Part shown: one piece after another, positions 7,542-17,700 of the stretch | How positions within the stretch are numbered: the stretch's first letter is position 1 | Layout of the letters: every line of letters starts with the position of its first letter | NCBI GenBank assembly: GCA_029260735.1 | Contig: JAJDCR010000024.1 | Location: 62,001 to 126,000 of the forward strand | Length of the DNA stretch: 64,000 bases | Direction of reading: 5' to 3' | Origin: Planctomycetota bacterium | GTDB taxonomy: Bacteria; Planctomycetota; Uabimicrobiia; Uabimicrobiales; Uabimicrobiaceae | The notes under the pieces: model-generated | The model's database searches: none | What the model was told of the DNA's origin: nothing | Seen by the model: only the letters and a program-made list of their open reading frames with translations | Position numbers and translations under genes: made by a program

Positions 7542-9128
7542 TTAGTCAATCATTTTCCAATCTTCGGGAAAATGAAAAAAATAGTGTGGGTGTATTTTGA
7601 TATTTTGCAGTCGCTGAGTATGAACCGCCCATGAATCGATTTGCCATAAAAACAAATAAGCGACATCTCGATGAAGAATTCCATGGATTTGATGGCAAAT
7701 AGACTGTATAGACCAAGGGTTTAGTGTATTATTTAGTTCATAAGTTAACTCAACCAACTGTGAGTTTCGATAACTCGAAAAATCTTGCTTTTTACGGGTA
7801 TAGTCAAAAGATTCGAAAAAAGAAAAAAAATCTAAAGTAGTTTCAAAATGATAGCGCTTATAAACTAAATCAAAATCATTTCTCTCACTATCCTCTTCCT
7901 GACTAACAAGGGTAATCTCAATCCCGAGAGAACGAAAAGATTTTTGTATTTCTTGGCAAACCAAACTGATACCAGGGATAGACTTAGGATAATGAAGAGA
8001 AAGGCGAAAATTTTCTCCATTTTTACTCCACCGGCCATCGGTATTTTTACGATAACCTTGCTCCTGGAAAATTTCTTGGACAATTCTATTTGCATAAGAT
8101 AAATCATAAGCATGGGCTTCAATTTTTGGATTATTGACCCAAGACCTCACAGGAAAAGGCCCTGTCAAAATAGAAAAAGTTTTTTTGTTTTTTTGTCTCG
8201 ATTGAGGAGAATGAAAAGCTTTACTAATAATTTCTTCTCGATTTATGGCCTGAAGAAGAGCACGGCGAAAAAGAGAATTTCCCAAAAAAGCAGACTGAGA
8301 ATGCTGGGGGTTGTTGTTTAAGGCGATAAAGTGAATAGCTTCGTTATGGTAATGACGGGAGGAGAAAGAAGAGTTTGTCAGCGATAAGTCATCCTCCAAA
8401 CTTTGCAAATCCGGTATCAAATGGATTTTGCCAGATTTCAAATCCGCTTTTGCTTGTTCCCTTTCCTGATAAACTCGGAGAATTATTTTTTCCAAAAAGG
8501 GACGATGACGGTACTGAAAATATTTGTTTGCCGTAAGAGTTATCGTGTCTGTCCCCAAACCACTTTCATACTTGAAAGGTCCACAGCCCACTGGATTTTT
8601 GCTAAAAGGATGAGAATCAGATAGGTAGTTGGTGCGAAAAATATGCTTAGGTAAAATCTTAAAGGTAAAAAGAGAAAGGGGCCGATAAAAAGGACGTGAC
8701 ATAGTAATGGTAAGAGCTTTTGGATTAATAAAAGTAACATCTTCGACAAACTGGGCTAGGAGAGCAGAGCGATGCATTGTTTTCTCATGGAAAAGAAGCC
8801 CTAAAGTAAACTCAACATCTCGGGCAGTAAGCGGAGTACCATCTTGCCAAAAAAGTTTATCTCTTAAAATGAAAGTATAAGAAAGTCCATCAGGTGAAAT
8901 GTCAACATCACGGGCCAAAGAGAAAATAAATTCTCCCTCTTCATTCTCAACGACCAAACTATCAAAAATGAACTGCAACAAACGTTTTTCTACTGGTTTA
9001 CCTGCGGTAATGGGATCTAGTCGGGAGGGCGTGCCAAAATCCCCATAAATCATCACTTTCTCTCCCCCGTAAAGGCTAATCAAAAGAGAGAAAATGATTC
9101 CAAGTAACCAGCAAATTTTTTTTTTCAT
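7542..9128 (-). CDS. ABC transporter solute-binding protein, family 5 (peptide/nickel type)
   Basis: The mature part shows the DppA/OppA layout: the FIFDSLVVENEEGEFIFSLA region, then the family signature YTFILRDKLFWQDGTPLTA with D-V-x-F-T-L, and later GCGPFKYE and ALLQAINREEI. The family binds oligopeptides or similar solutes in the periplasm and passes them to an ABC permease. I chose the ATG at 9128, which begins MKKKICWLLGIIFSLLISLYG, a typical signal peptide; the frame continues 33 codons upstream, but that part holds a hairpin and is not protein-like. No permease or ATPase gene adjoins it. A lone DppC-like permease lies far away at 52.7 kb. Its partner on the same strand is mglA. Confidence 0.85.
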   Translation of the reverse strand: MKKKICWLLGIIFSLLISLYGGEKVMIYGDFGTPSRLDPITAGKPVEKRLLQFIFDSLVVENEEGEFIFSLARDVDISPDGLSYTFILRDKLFWQDGTPLTARDVEFTLGLLFHEKTMHRSALLAQFVEDVTFINPKALTITMSRPFYRPLSLFTFKILPKHIFRTNYLSDSHPFSKNPVGCGPFKYESGLGTDTITLTANKYFQYRHRPFLEKIILRVYQEREQAKADLKSGKIHLIPDLQSLEDDLSLTNSSFSSRHYHNEAIHFIALNNNPQHSQSAFLGNSLFRRALLQAINREEIISKAFHSPQSRQKNKKTFSILTGPFPVRSWVNNPKIEAHAYDLSYANRIVQEIFQEQGYRKNTDGRWSKNGENFRLSLHYPKSIPGISLVCQEIQKSFRSLGIEITLVSQEEDSERNDFDLVYKRYHFETTLDFFSFFESFDYTRKKQDFSSYRNSQLVELTYELNNTLNPWSIQSICHQIHGILHRDVAYLFLWQIDSWAVHTQRLQNIKIHPHYFFHFPEDWKMID

Positions 9129-9171
9129 AGAATTAGAGTTCCATACACCAAAGCGTGTTATATATGAATAG

Positions 9172-9210
9172 CCCAGGGTAAAGTGAGCCAAAGGCCAACG
9201 ATACCCTGGG
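9172..9210. promoter_or_regulatory. Hairpin between nhaC and the solute-binding protein gene
   Basis: The arms CCCAGGGTA (9172-9180) and TACCCTGGG (9202-9210) are perfect complements with a 21-nt loop. The hairpin lies downstream of nhaC and 44 bp upstream of the chosen start of the next leftward gene. It may be a terminator, a processing site or a dispersed palindrome. There is no T-run. Confidence 0.4.
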
Positions 9211-9256
9211 GTTAGGCACAAGCACAAAAATAATATTTGTGCTGGAGCTTTGTTTT

Positions 9257-11248
9257 CTAAGTCGTTTCAGCCGAAGGAACTTCTTGGAAAACATAATAAA
9301 CAAGAGCAATCATAGCTACAATTCCTGCAGGCAAACAAAGCCAAGGAGAAACGCCAAGGCCGATGGGGATATAGCCAAAAACGCAAGCAATTATTGCAGA
9401 AAGTAAGGCATAGGGCATCTGGGTCTTGACGTGATCAATATGATCAGCCCCACAAGCCATAGAGGACATTACCGTGGTGTCAGAAATAGGAGAGCAGTGG
9501 TCTCCAAAAGAGGCACCAGCCAAAATACTTCCGAGAGTTCCCATGACAATGTAATTGCTCGTGGTAAGCTCTAAACCTAGCTGAGCAGTGGAAAGATCTA
9601 TCGCTAAAGGGAGAACTAAAGGAAACATTAATCCCATTGTTCCCCAAGAAGTTCCCGTAGCAAAAGCAACAACAGCAGAGATGATAAAACCTAAAAAGGG
9701 GAGCATCTTTGCCGAAAGTAAGTCTTTTGTTCCATAAAAAATATAGCGGTTTGTGCCTAGCTCTGTACAAATTTCTTTGATTGTCCAAGCCATAACCAGA
9801 ACTAAAATCGCCAAAATCATGGACTTAACTCCACGAATCCAGGCATTAATAGTATCTCCCGTACTCAGAATATTCTGAGATACTGCTAAAATAGCGGCAC
9901 TTAAACCTCCCCAGAAAGCTGCCCAGAGGAGAACATCATAAGAATTAGCAGACGAAATGGAATCGCGTAAAACATAGAAAAGAGACTGATCTTTTGCCAA
10001 AGCATCCAGTTGTCTGTAGCCGTCATAAAAAAGCCCGAAGATAGCGACCATTATTACGGTAAAGATAGGAATTAATGCGTTATACCATCGACAAGGCTTT
10101 CCTTCTGGTGGTTCGATTTGTTCCATTTCTTCACTGGTTAAGGGACGGGCGTTCTCAGAAAGAACCGCTCCTGTTTTCCGAGCTCTTTTTTCCGCTTCTA
10201 GCATCGGACCAAAATCTTTTCCCGTATAGGAAATAATAAAAACAAAAATTATAGTAAAAATGCTATAAAAATGGAACGGGAGTGAGTGAAGAAAGTACTC
10301 AAACGCCTTAGTATCTTGTCCAAAAGATTCTAAAACGCTAGAAATAAGACCCAATTCATAGCCAATCCAAGTAGAGATCAAAGCGATACTACAAACAGGG
10401 GCAGCCGTCGAGTCGACGATGTAGGACAGTTTTTCCCGGGAAATCCGTAAGCGATCTGTAATAGAGCGCATGCTGTTGCCCACTATAAGAGTATTTGCAT
10501 AGTCGTCAAAAAAGATCACGATACCTAAAAACCAAGTGGAAACCATACCACCGCGAGGCGTTCGTGCTCGCTTGGAAATTCTTTCGACCATATCATGGAT
10601 ACCACCAGAGCTGGCGACAACTCCGATCATTCCTCCGATCATGAGACTAAAGACAATGATATGGACATAATCTTCGTTACTCAGAGTCGCAATAAGAGTA
10701 GTATCTACAACATAAACAAGACTATAAAACGGATTCCATCCTGCTCCCAGAAGAACATAAACTCCTACCCAAACTCCTGCAAAAAGAGAGAGCAACACTT
10801 CTTTGGTTACAATAGCTAATATAATGGCAATTAAAGGAGGTAAAATTGTTAAGATAGGAGTAAAAGAGGAAGAAGTGTTGACGGGTGTTGATTCGGTTTC
10901 ATCGACAAGAGTTACTGTAACATCAAGACCTCTTATCTCTGCTTTTTCTAAGGTCAGAACTCCTTCTTCAAAGGAAAGTTCACCTGACTTTGTTTCGATA
11001 CTTTCGACTTTATCTTTCATCGAATAGATGAAAAGTCCTTCTATTTTGACAACTCCTGAAAAATCGGAGAGAGGATTGTTCTCTTTATCGACAGCCTCTA
11101 TTGTAATTTCGCTAGGGACATAACGAGGCACAGGGGCGGAAGTACGAAATTTAACTTCCGCTTCTTGACCGGAAACAAAAGATATTCCCAAGCTCAAGAG
11201 AATCAAAAGAACAAGAAAGACGTGTTTCTTTTGCCGTAAAAAGGGCAT
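9257..11248 (-). CDS. nhaC: NhaC-family Na+/H+ antiporter with an extracytoplasmic N-terminal domain
   Basis: The protein (663 residues from the chosen start) begins with a signal peptide ending near SFVSGQE. A region of about 110 residues follows, with beta-type sequence resembling an Ig-like or bacterial surface domain (APVPRYVPSEITIEAVDKEN). A polytopic membrane domain of roughly a dozen segments makes up the rest. NhaC-family motifs include FDDYANTLIVGNSMR, STAAPVCSIALISTWIGYELG, GTSWGTMG and GDHCSPISDTTVMSS. The family exchanges sodium for protons at the inner membrane; amino-acid antiport by relatives cannot be excluded. The ATG at 11248 is chosen because AAGGAG lies 9 bp upstream; a TTG 24 bp earlier has no such site. 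A terminator of the preceding kinase gene lies just upstream. Confidence 0.85.
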   Translation of the reverse strand: MPFLRQKKHVFLVLLILLSLGISFVSGQEAEVKFRTSAPVPRYVPSEITIEAVDKENNPLSDFSGVVKIEGLFIYSMKDKVESIETKSGELSFEEGVLTLEKAEIRGLDVTVTLVDETESTPVNTSSSFTPILTILPPLIAIILAIVTKEVLLSLFAGVWVGVYVLLGAGWNPFYSLVYVVDTTLIATLSNEDYVHIIVFSLMIGGMIGVVASSGGIHDMVERISKRARTPRGGMVSTWFLGIVIFFDDYANTLIVGNSMRSITDRLRISREKLSYIVDSTAAPVCSIALISTWIGYELGLISSVLESFGQDTKAFEYFLHSLPFHFYSIFTIIFVFIISYTGKDFGPMLEAEKRARKTGAVLSENARPLTSEEMEQIEPPEGKPCRWYNALIPIFTVIMVAIFGLFYDGYRQLDALAKDQSLFYVLRDSISSANSYDVLLWAAFWGGLSAAILAVSQNILSTGDTINAWIRGVKSMILAILVLVMAWTIKEICTELGTNRYIFYGTKDLLSAKMLPFLGFIISAVVAFATGTSWGTMGLMFPLVLPLAIDLSTAQLGLELTTSNYIVMGTLGSILAGASFGDHCSPISDTTVMSSMACGADHIDHVKTQMPYALLSAIIACVFGYIPIGLGVSPWLCLPAGIVAMIALVYYVFQEVPSAETT

Positions 11249-11270
11249 CAGGCTTTTCTCCTTATACAGC

Positions 11271-11307
11271 AAAGAGGCTACCCGAAGTTTACTCGGATAG
11301 CCTCTTT
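11271..11307 (-). terminator. Rho-independent-like terminator after the kinase gene
   Basis: AAAGAGGCTA at 11271-11280 pairs with TAGCCTCTTT at 11298-11307, and the stem extends inward to about 14 bp around an AGTTTA-type loop. It lies 54 bp beyond the stop of the kinase gene and just ahead of the nhaC ribosome site. The T-run is weak, so partial read-through is possible. Confidence 0.65.
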
Positions 11308-11360
11308 GGTTTAACTCATAACAAATAAATTAAGAGTGAATAGTAAAAACGAAGTAACAT

Positions 11361-14318
11361 CTAAAGAATTTCTTTCACTGTGCGAAAACCAACTACATTC
11401 CACCAATCGTTTGGCTCCATGAAGCTACGGAAAGTAACTCGTAGATGGCAAGGGTCACTATTAAAAGCTCCTCCTCGAACAGTACGTCCTTCACCGGTGC
11501 GAGGTCCTTGAGGATTACTAGCCGGAGCGGACTGGTAATAAATATCGCTATACCAATCTCGGCACCATTCCCAAACATTTCCTGCCATATCTAAGCAACC
11601 ATAAGGTGCTGCTGCATCCATATAACTACCTACAGGAGAAGGACTCCATTCTCCATACTTCGGCTCTTGGCGATAGTTACATTTCCATTGCATACCACTA
11701 TCAGGAGCTTCATCTCCCCAAGGATAGATCCGGTGAGGAGCTTGGTTTTTTTGAATCATCATATTATCGCCATCAAAAAAAGATCCTCCTCGGGCTGCTT
11801 TCTCCCATTGGGCTTCGGTGGGAAGTGATTTCCCTGCCCACTGAGCATAAGCAGTCGCATCTTCCCAGGTAACATTAATGACGGGTTGAGATTCATCTAA
11901 TTCCCAAGAAGGCAAGACGGGTTTAGGGTGACCTGTTTCTTCACAAAAATGGTTGTATTGGTACCAAGTAACAGGACATTCATCAATGAGGTAAGCATTG
12001 AGAATTGCTTCGTGTTCAGGGCCTTCTCCTAAAGTGGTTCCATCTCCTTCGTACCCCATTATAAAACCACCTGCAGGAACATGTACCATTGTGGCGCCAT
12101 CTTTTTCGCACATAATCATGTCCCCTTCCCATATGTATCCCATGGGAAGAGAAACTTTGGCGAGAGCTTGAGTGGGGCTCATGGAGCAGATTTCGGAGTC
12201 TTTTTCTTCCTTGACTAAAATTCGTCCGACACCTGGCCCTTCTGCCATTGGTGTAGCTCCTATTTCCATAGGAGAGAAAGCATCTTCTGGCTCAGCATCT
12301 TCTATTCCTATTTCCATAGGAGCAAAAGTATCTTCTTCTTCCTCTGAAAGGTCAAAAACCAGATCATTAGGAGCCTCATCAGAAGATTCTTCCAAGTCTA
12401 ACCCCATTTGGCTTAGATCCATACCGCCTTCAGGAATCATTTCCTCTTGGTCATTAGAAGCTTCGGCTTCCCATTCATCGGGAGATATTACTGTGGATTC
12501 CCCACCAAAGCCCAAGCTACTATCACTAGGCTCTTCGGTTCCTCCTAAGTCATCAGCAGAGATGATTACCGACTCTAGTTGCTCTAAATCATCCAAGTCA
12601 CCGCCTAGGCTATCTTCTTTAGGAGAGCTTGGTTTAGAATTCTTTGGCTCTTTGTCAAAGGAGTCTTCGACCTCTTCGGCAAAGATATCACCAAAATCAT
12701 CGTTGTTATCGGGTACTTCTGTTGCCATCATTACCTCTTCTATGGGATTTTCTGATTGTACAGGTTCCACTATTCCTATTGCGTCATCAAGCGATAGAGA
12801 TGCATACAATTCATTGGGCACTTCTGCCATGATTGCAGCTGCATCCACCGGTAACGCCGAAGCATCAATAGGTAACGCGGCAGCATATCCCTCTTCGTTT
12901 GATTCCTCTTCAATAGTAGCTTCACCATAGGATATCTCAAACCCTGGACTCTCTGTTGTCGTTGCTTCAGCAGACATTTCTGCTTGCTTAGCTAATTTTG
13001 AATGAGCCATATCCATTGCTCTTTCGAGGATTTGAGCTATTTTTTCCACAACTTGTGCAGCTGTATACCTATCCTGAGCATGAGGCATTAGGCAATACCC
13101 CACAAACTCTCCGACCAATTCTCTTACATCAGGAGAAAGAGCAAAAATATTTTCAGGAGGAGGAGTTTTTCCCGTAATCAAAAACATAAAGGTTTTTCCA
13201 AGACCAAAAACATCTACTCGAGGATCAAGTTTACTTCCCCCAAACTGTTGTTCAGGAGCCATGTATCCCCAAGTTCCCGCAATATTTTTTGCAATGAGAC
13301 TGTGATTAGACGTTTTGTACTCAAGAGTACGACTAATTTCATCGACGTTTGGCAACATACAAGCAATACCAAAGTCTATAATTTTGATCTCACCAGTCTT
13401 AGGATCATAGAGAATGTTATTCGGTTTGATATCTCGATGAATTATCGGCATATCTTGATTATGGACAACTGATAGGGTATCCGCTACCTCGGCAATTATG
13501 CTTAAAGCTTCTTTTACCTCAAGAGGATTACCTTTTCTTTCATCTTCCAGATAGCGTTGTAAATCCGGGCCATCAAAATATTCCATGACAATAAAAGGCT
13601 TGTTTCCTTTATGTCTCCGAATATCATAAAACCGTAATACTCTTGGGTCTTTAATTTTTTTTGCGGTAAAAGCTTCTGAAAAGACTTCTTTTAAGGTTCC
13701 TGTTACATTGCGCCAAAGAGTCTTGACGACGACTTTTCTTTCTTCGTAATTGTCGTTGCAGAGGAAGGTGACTCCCATTCCTCCTACTCCAAGAATTCTA
13801 ATAGGTGCATATCTTTCCACGTCAAAAAGATTACACTCTTCGTTTTCAGCTTCCAGTGATTGCATCATATAACTAAGGGCTGCTTCAAAATTTCCCTTGT
13901 TAATGTAAGCATGGAAAAGATTACTTTCGATCCAAGCTCTTTCAGGACGACTACTACCAGGCAAAAGAACTAAAGCTCGTCGAAAATATTCTTCCGCTTT
14001 TTCGGGCAATCTCAAAGCGTTTAGAATTACCCCCAGCTTATTTGCTAAGATCGATTTCTGAGGATTTGTATTGGGAATTTTTTCAAATAAAGCCAGAGCC
14101 TTTTCTACCTTGGGTGATTCGTCTGCTAAGTTGGCTCCCAAAAGCATGTGGGAGAACTCTACCCTGTCTCTGCCAATGACTTCCATTGCTCGCTTAATTA
14201 AGCGCTCTATTTCTTCTATGATCTCTTGGATATTTCCCAAACCAGGATTACTTTCGATGTTCAAGTGCTTCACTCTCTCATATCCCTCCGTCCAAACGGA
14301 TTTTAGTTTTTTGGACAA
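11361..14318 (-). CDS. Ser/Thr protein kinase with N-terminal TPRs and C-terminal FGE/SUMF1-like domain
   Basis: The protein has 985 residues. Residues 50-165 hold TPR-like helices. The kinase domain spans about 170-435: glycine loop GVGGMGV (176-182), Lys199, HRDIKPNN (Asp296), DFG (315-317) and the activation-segment APEQ. All key residues are present, so it should be active. An acidic linker of about 300 residues follows, rich in E, D and S. Residues 745-985 form a formylglycine-generating-enzyme-like domain (VPAGGFIMG near its start, GNVWEWCRDWY, VRGGAFNSD, NVVGFR at the end). The cysteine pair needed by true FGE is not in place (GGAFNSDPC), so this part probably binds rather than catalyses. 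The start appears to be TTG, with AGGAAA just upstream. No membrane segment is seen. It lies downstream of the FHA and CHAT genes. Confidence 0.9.
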   Translation of the reverse strand: MSKKLKSVWTEGYERVKHLNIESNPGLGNIQEIIEEIERLIKRAMEVIGRDRVEFSHMLLGANLADESPKVEKALALFEKIPNTNPQKSILANKLGVILNALRLPEKAEEYFRRALVLLPGSSRPERAWIESNLFHAYINKGNFEAALSYMMQSLEAENEECNLFDVERYAPIRILGVGGMGVTFLCNDNYEERKVVVKTLWRNVTGTLKEVFSEAFTAKKIKDPRVLRFYDIRRHKGNKPFIVMEYFDGPDLQRYLEDERKGNPLEVKEALSIIAEVADTLSVVHNQDMPIIHRDIKPNNILYDPKTGEIKIIDFGIACMLPNVDEISRTLEYKTSNHSLIAKNIAGTWGYMAPEQQFGGSKLDPRVDVFGLGKTFMFLITGKTPPPENIFALSPDVRELVGEFVGYCLMPHAQDRYTAAQVVEKIAQILERAMDMAHSKLAKQAEMSAEATTTESPGFEISYGEATIEEESNEEGYAAALPIDASALPVDAAAIMAEVPNELYASLSLDDAIGIVEPVQSENPIEEVMMATEVPDNNDDFGDIFAEEVEDSFDKEPKNSKPSSPKEDSLGGDLDDLEQLESVIISADDLGGTEEPSDSSLGFGGESTVISPDEWEAEASNDQEEMIPEGGMDLSQMGLDLEESSDEAPNDLVFDLSEEEEDTFAPMEIGIEDAEPEDAFSPMEIGATPMAEGPGVGRILVKEEKDSEICSMSPTQALAKVSLPMGYIWEGDMIMCEKDGATMVHVPAGGFIMGYEGDGTTLGEGPEHEAILNAYLIDECPVTWYQYNHFCEETGHPKPVLPSWELDESQPVINVTWEDATAYAQWAGKSLPTEAQWEKAARGGSFFDGDNMMIQKNQAPHRIYPWGDEAPDSGMQWKCNYRQEPKYGEWSPSPVGSYMDAAAPYGCLDMAGNVWEWCRDWYSDIYYQSAPASNPQGPRTGEGRTVRGGAFNSDPCHLRVTFRSFMEPNDWWNVVGFRTVKEIL

Positions 14319-14438
14319 AAGTTTCCTAAGGTTCTTTTATGAAAGACCTGCATAAAGAGAAAAACTATATAATATTATTATATCAAAAAATGTTTCGAAT
14401 CCAACAAGGAATTTTTCTAAGGAATTTTTCTAATTTTT

Positions 14439-14720
14439 CTAAGAAAGATAGAAGACAACTTCCGACTTTCCTAAAATTAATCGATCACCATCACAAAGAA
14501 TCGTTTCCAAAATTAAATTTTCATTTAGTTTGGTTCCATTTTGGCTATGTAAATCGATTAAGATATAGTCCTCTTCCACTTGAACAATTTCGCAGTGAAC
14601 TCGCGATAATTTTATGTCTTTAATGCATAATGTGCAACGAGAAGAACGACCAATTGTGGCATAGTGAGTAAAATCAACGGCTTCTTTTTTTTCAGAATTA
14701 TCAATGACCAGTCTTGCCAT
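14439..14720 (-). CDS. Small single-domain FHA protein
   Basis: From the chosen ATG the protein has 93 residues and is almost entirely one FHA domain, with GRSSRC, SRVHCEI, SQNGTKLN and LGKSEVVF in the expected order. It should bind phosphothreonine, plausibly on the kinase encoded 120 bp downstream or on its target. The ATG at 14720 has AAAGGA about 5 bp upstream; an in-frame TTG lies 15 bp earlier. It starts 26 bp after the CHAT gene, so the two are very probably co-transcribed. Very short FHA proteins of this type often serve as adaptors. Confidence 0.88.
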   Translation of the reverse strand: MARLVIDNSEKKEAVDFTHYATIGRSSRCTLCIKDIKLSRVHCEIVQVEEDYILIDLHSQNGTKLNENLILETILCDGDRLILGKSEVVFYLS

Positions 14721-14746
14721 ATAAATCCTTTCCAAGATTACAAGAC

Positions 14747-17700
14747 CTATCCATTGAGAAGCAATACACTGCTATTGGGATCCCCGGCGGCAATCTCTGC
14801 CAGGAGAATATCGCGCTTGGGAATACGTAGCTTGGCTTCACATCGAGGACAACGAGCTTTTTTCCCTGCCATCGGAAGAAAACAATTGATGTTCTCAGCA
14901 CATTTAGGGCAAATGGAACTAATCTTGACATTATCATAGGGAGTGGATTGCCCTCGGACTCGAATTTTTTTCTGGCAATGAGGACAGCGAGCTTTACCTC
15001 CTGTTTTAGGGAGGATACAGCGAATTTTATTCCCACATTCAGGACAACGAGTTTTTGCAATAATCTTACTTACCTGGGCATTTTTCTTAACCTCGTCCAA
15101 GTCAATTTTGTCTTCTTCTTTAGCGCTTTTTTTGGCCGGCTCATCGTATTTTTTTATGGCCTCATCTGTCAGAGAAGAGAGAGCTTCTTCTACATTTTGG
15201 AACTCCTGAGTCCCAACCTCTCCTTCCATATTCAGCTCTTCAATGTAAACAACGCTATCGGCCTCAAGAGGATCGCTTGCCTTATCGGAAACTTCCGTTA
15301 AACCAGCACCAAAGCAAAATAATGCTCCCCAATAACAAGGACTTTTATAAGGCTGAAATTCATCCAGTGGTGACATCTCTGGTGCAAGAAAAGAAACATC
15401 CTGCACGACTGGTAAGTAAGGGGATGTGTAAAGAATCCTTGTTGCCCGAGAAGAGTCGCGCGCTATTAAACTCTCTAAAGCTTCATCCCACCAACTATCT
15501 AATTCTGTTAAGTTGTCTATTTGTTGAAGTTGCTCAATAATTTCTGCAACAGTGATGGCCCGTAAAACATTCTGAGCCTCTTGTAAGGCCATAGCAATGC
15601 CCAGTCCTTGGCCAATTCCTTCGTAAAACTTACTCCACAAAAGAAGCAGGGCAATTCGAGGAAGAGGCCACATTGCTTGGATAAAGTTTTTTGCTCCACA
15701 GTTTAAGAAGGCTTGAGCAAAACCTGTAAACTCACCTCCATTTTCCAAAGCATAAACTTTGCGATGTCCACCAGAAAGGGTAATCACTTCGGTTTGGAAG
15801 AGCTTCAAGTTTTCCATAATGCTAGGAAGAGTGAGATACTCCGCTTCTTCAGAAGGAAGAAAGATACTCGATTGCAAAGCATCAGGAAAAACAATAGTAT
15901 TTTCTATCGCTAAGTGAGTGTAGTTATAGTCGCTAATCTCTTCGGAAACTTTTTCCCAAAGAATTTGATCTGGTTCGATCTTGTCTACTTTGTCCGGCCA
16001 ACTCTTTTCGATAAAATGAAGCTCATCAGAAAGATGAGATCCTGTTGGTTGATATGTGGCCAAGAGAAGTTGTCCATCTTCCGTTTTAGGACGCAAAGAG
16101 CTTTCCAAAAACATACGAGCAGAAGGAGCGTAGATGATTTCATAGTAATCTTGTAAGAAAATTTCATCTTCCCCTTCCTCAATCATAGGAAGGGCGTGTA
16201 TAGGACAAAGTTCCCAGAGTCCCTGCATAACAAAAACAAGATTATCGGCACAGCGATCTTCTAGGCGAACGAGAAGCTCTGGAAAAAGTTTCTGGGAAAT
16301 ACCATAATTAATTTTATTAAATTTTTCTTGCCAATTTTTATAAGCTTCCGCAGGCGTTTTCCAAGTGTATTTATCAAGTTCTTTAGCAAGTTGTTGTTTT
16401 CGCTGGACTTGACTAGGATCTTCCGCAATCGCTTTTTGTTCTCGATAACAGCGTAAAAAGTGTTCAATTTGAAAAAGAGGACGATAAAGCTTTTGCAAAT
16501 AAGAGATATTCAAATTCTCAAAACAAATTACGTCTATTTTTCGGCGATCCACTAAAAACACAATGGTTTCTTGTCCTGTAACAATAAACTCTAGAAGAAC
16601 CGTCGCCTCAGAAAGAGCATTTTGAACAGTGATAGGATCAAAGCGAAATTCGTAGCCAAAAGTAGAACTCCACCCGGGGTCTAAAACCTCTAACTGCATA
16701 CGAAACTGATCCACTTTTTCTTTATCGTCACGAAGAGTTTTTCGCATAGAAAGAAAAGACTCTTTATCTATATTCTGATCTAATTCTTCTCGGACAAGTT
16801 TGTAGAAACGATGTAGCCTTTTGAGGGCTGCTAGGTACTCTTTTTTTTCTTCGGGGTTAGCATTACATCTTTGAAGAAGATGCTTCTCTTCTAGTCTTCC
16901 AAAAAATTTCCAATACTGGGCTTGCTCGGCAAAATGCAAGGACTGAGCAGGATTCCCCATTTTCACACAACAACTAATGATTTGAGAAAAAATAAGGTAA
17001 TGCTCTTTTTGAAACTCTAAATCTTGGGGAGGAAAGTAATAGCGATACTCTTCTAATATTTTAATTCCCGCCAATAAAAAGTGACGAGCTTCTTCATATT
17101 CATCGTTCTTCAGGTAAGTTGATCCTATCTGAAAATTTAAACGAAAAAGAGTGAGCCAGTCTTCCATTTCACTGGCTAAAGGAATAGCATCTTGCCAAGA
17201 CTCGATAGCATCTTCGTTTCTCTCAACTTGGGCATAACTCATTCCTAGAACATAGAGGGTTTTGTATTCTCGAACTGTATTTTTTTTCTCTCGAGCACTT
17301 TGAAGCACTTTCAAAAAAGAGGTAATTTCTTTTTTCTTCTGCTCTAATGACTCTGGTAAAATATCTTCTTCTTCTTCAATAGAGTCAACAAACTCTTCTC
17401 CATCATCAGGTAAAGTAGAAGCAGAAGGAGGTGCTGCGAGAGGAGTAGCTACCGGAGCGGGTCTAACCGGTTCTTCCCGAGTACGGGAAGGAGTTTCTAT
17501 GTTTTCTTGGTCGATAATTCGCATAAGTTTTCGAGCTTCTTCGTAGCAACGAATAGCTTCAGAGAACTGTCCAATATCTTTGTATAGATCTCCTAGCAAA
17601 GACTGAATTTTGACTTCGCTTTTTTTCTCATTGGCTTTTTGAATAATTCTCAGGGAGTGATTGAGTTTAGTGAGAGCTTCTTCTTTTTTTCCTTCGCTAA

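Noticed and set aside
9129-9227. 33-codon N-terminal extension of the solute-binding protein
   Set aside because: The extension is not a signal peptide and crosses the 9172-9210 hairpin. The ATG at 9128 begins a proper signal peptide.
11361-12100. Diversity-generating retroelement target at the C-terminal lectin-like domain
   Set aside because: The end of the FGE-like domain resembles DGR target proteins in fold, but no reverse transcriptase, template repeat or adenine-biased variable region is present in the window.
12172-12930. A 252-codon rightward open frame opposite the kinase gene, very rich in Ser and Pro
   Set aside because: It is the antisense of the acidic E/D/S-rich linker in the kinase, whose codons read as Ser-rich on the other strand. 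It has no ribosome site or motif.
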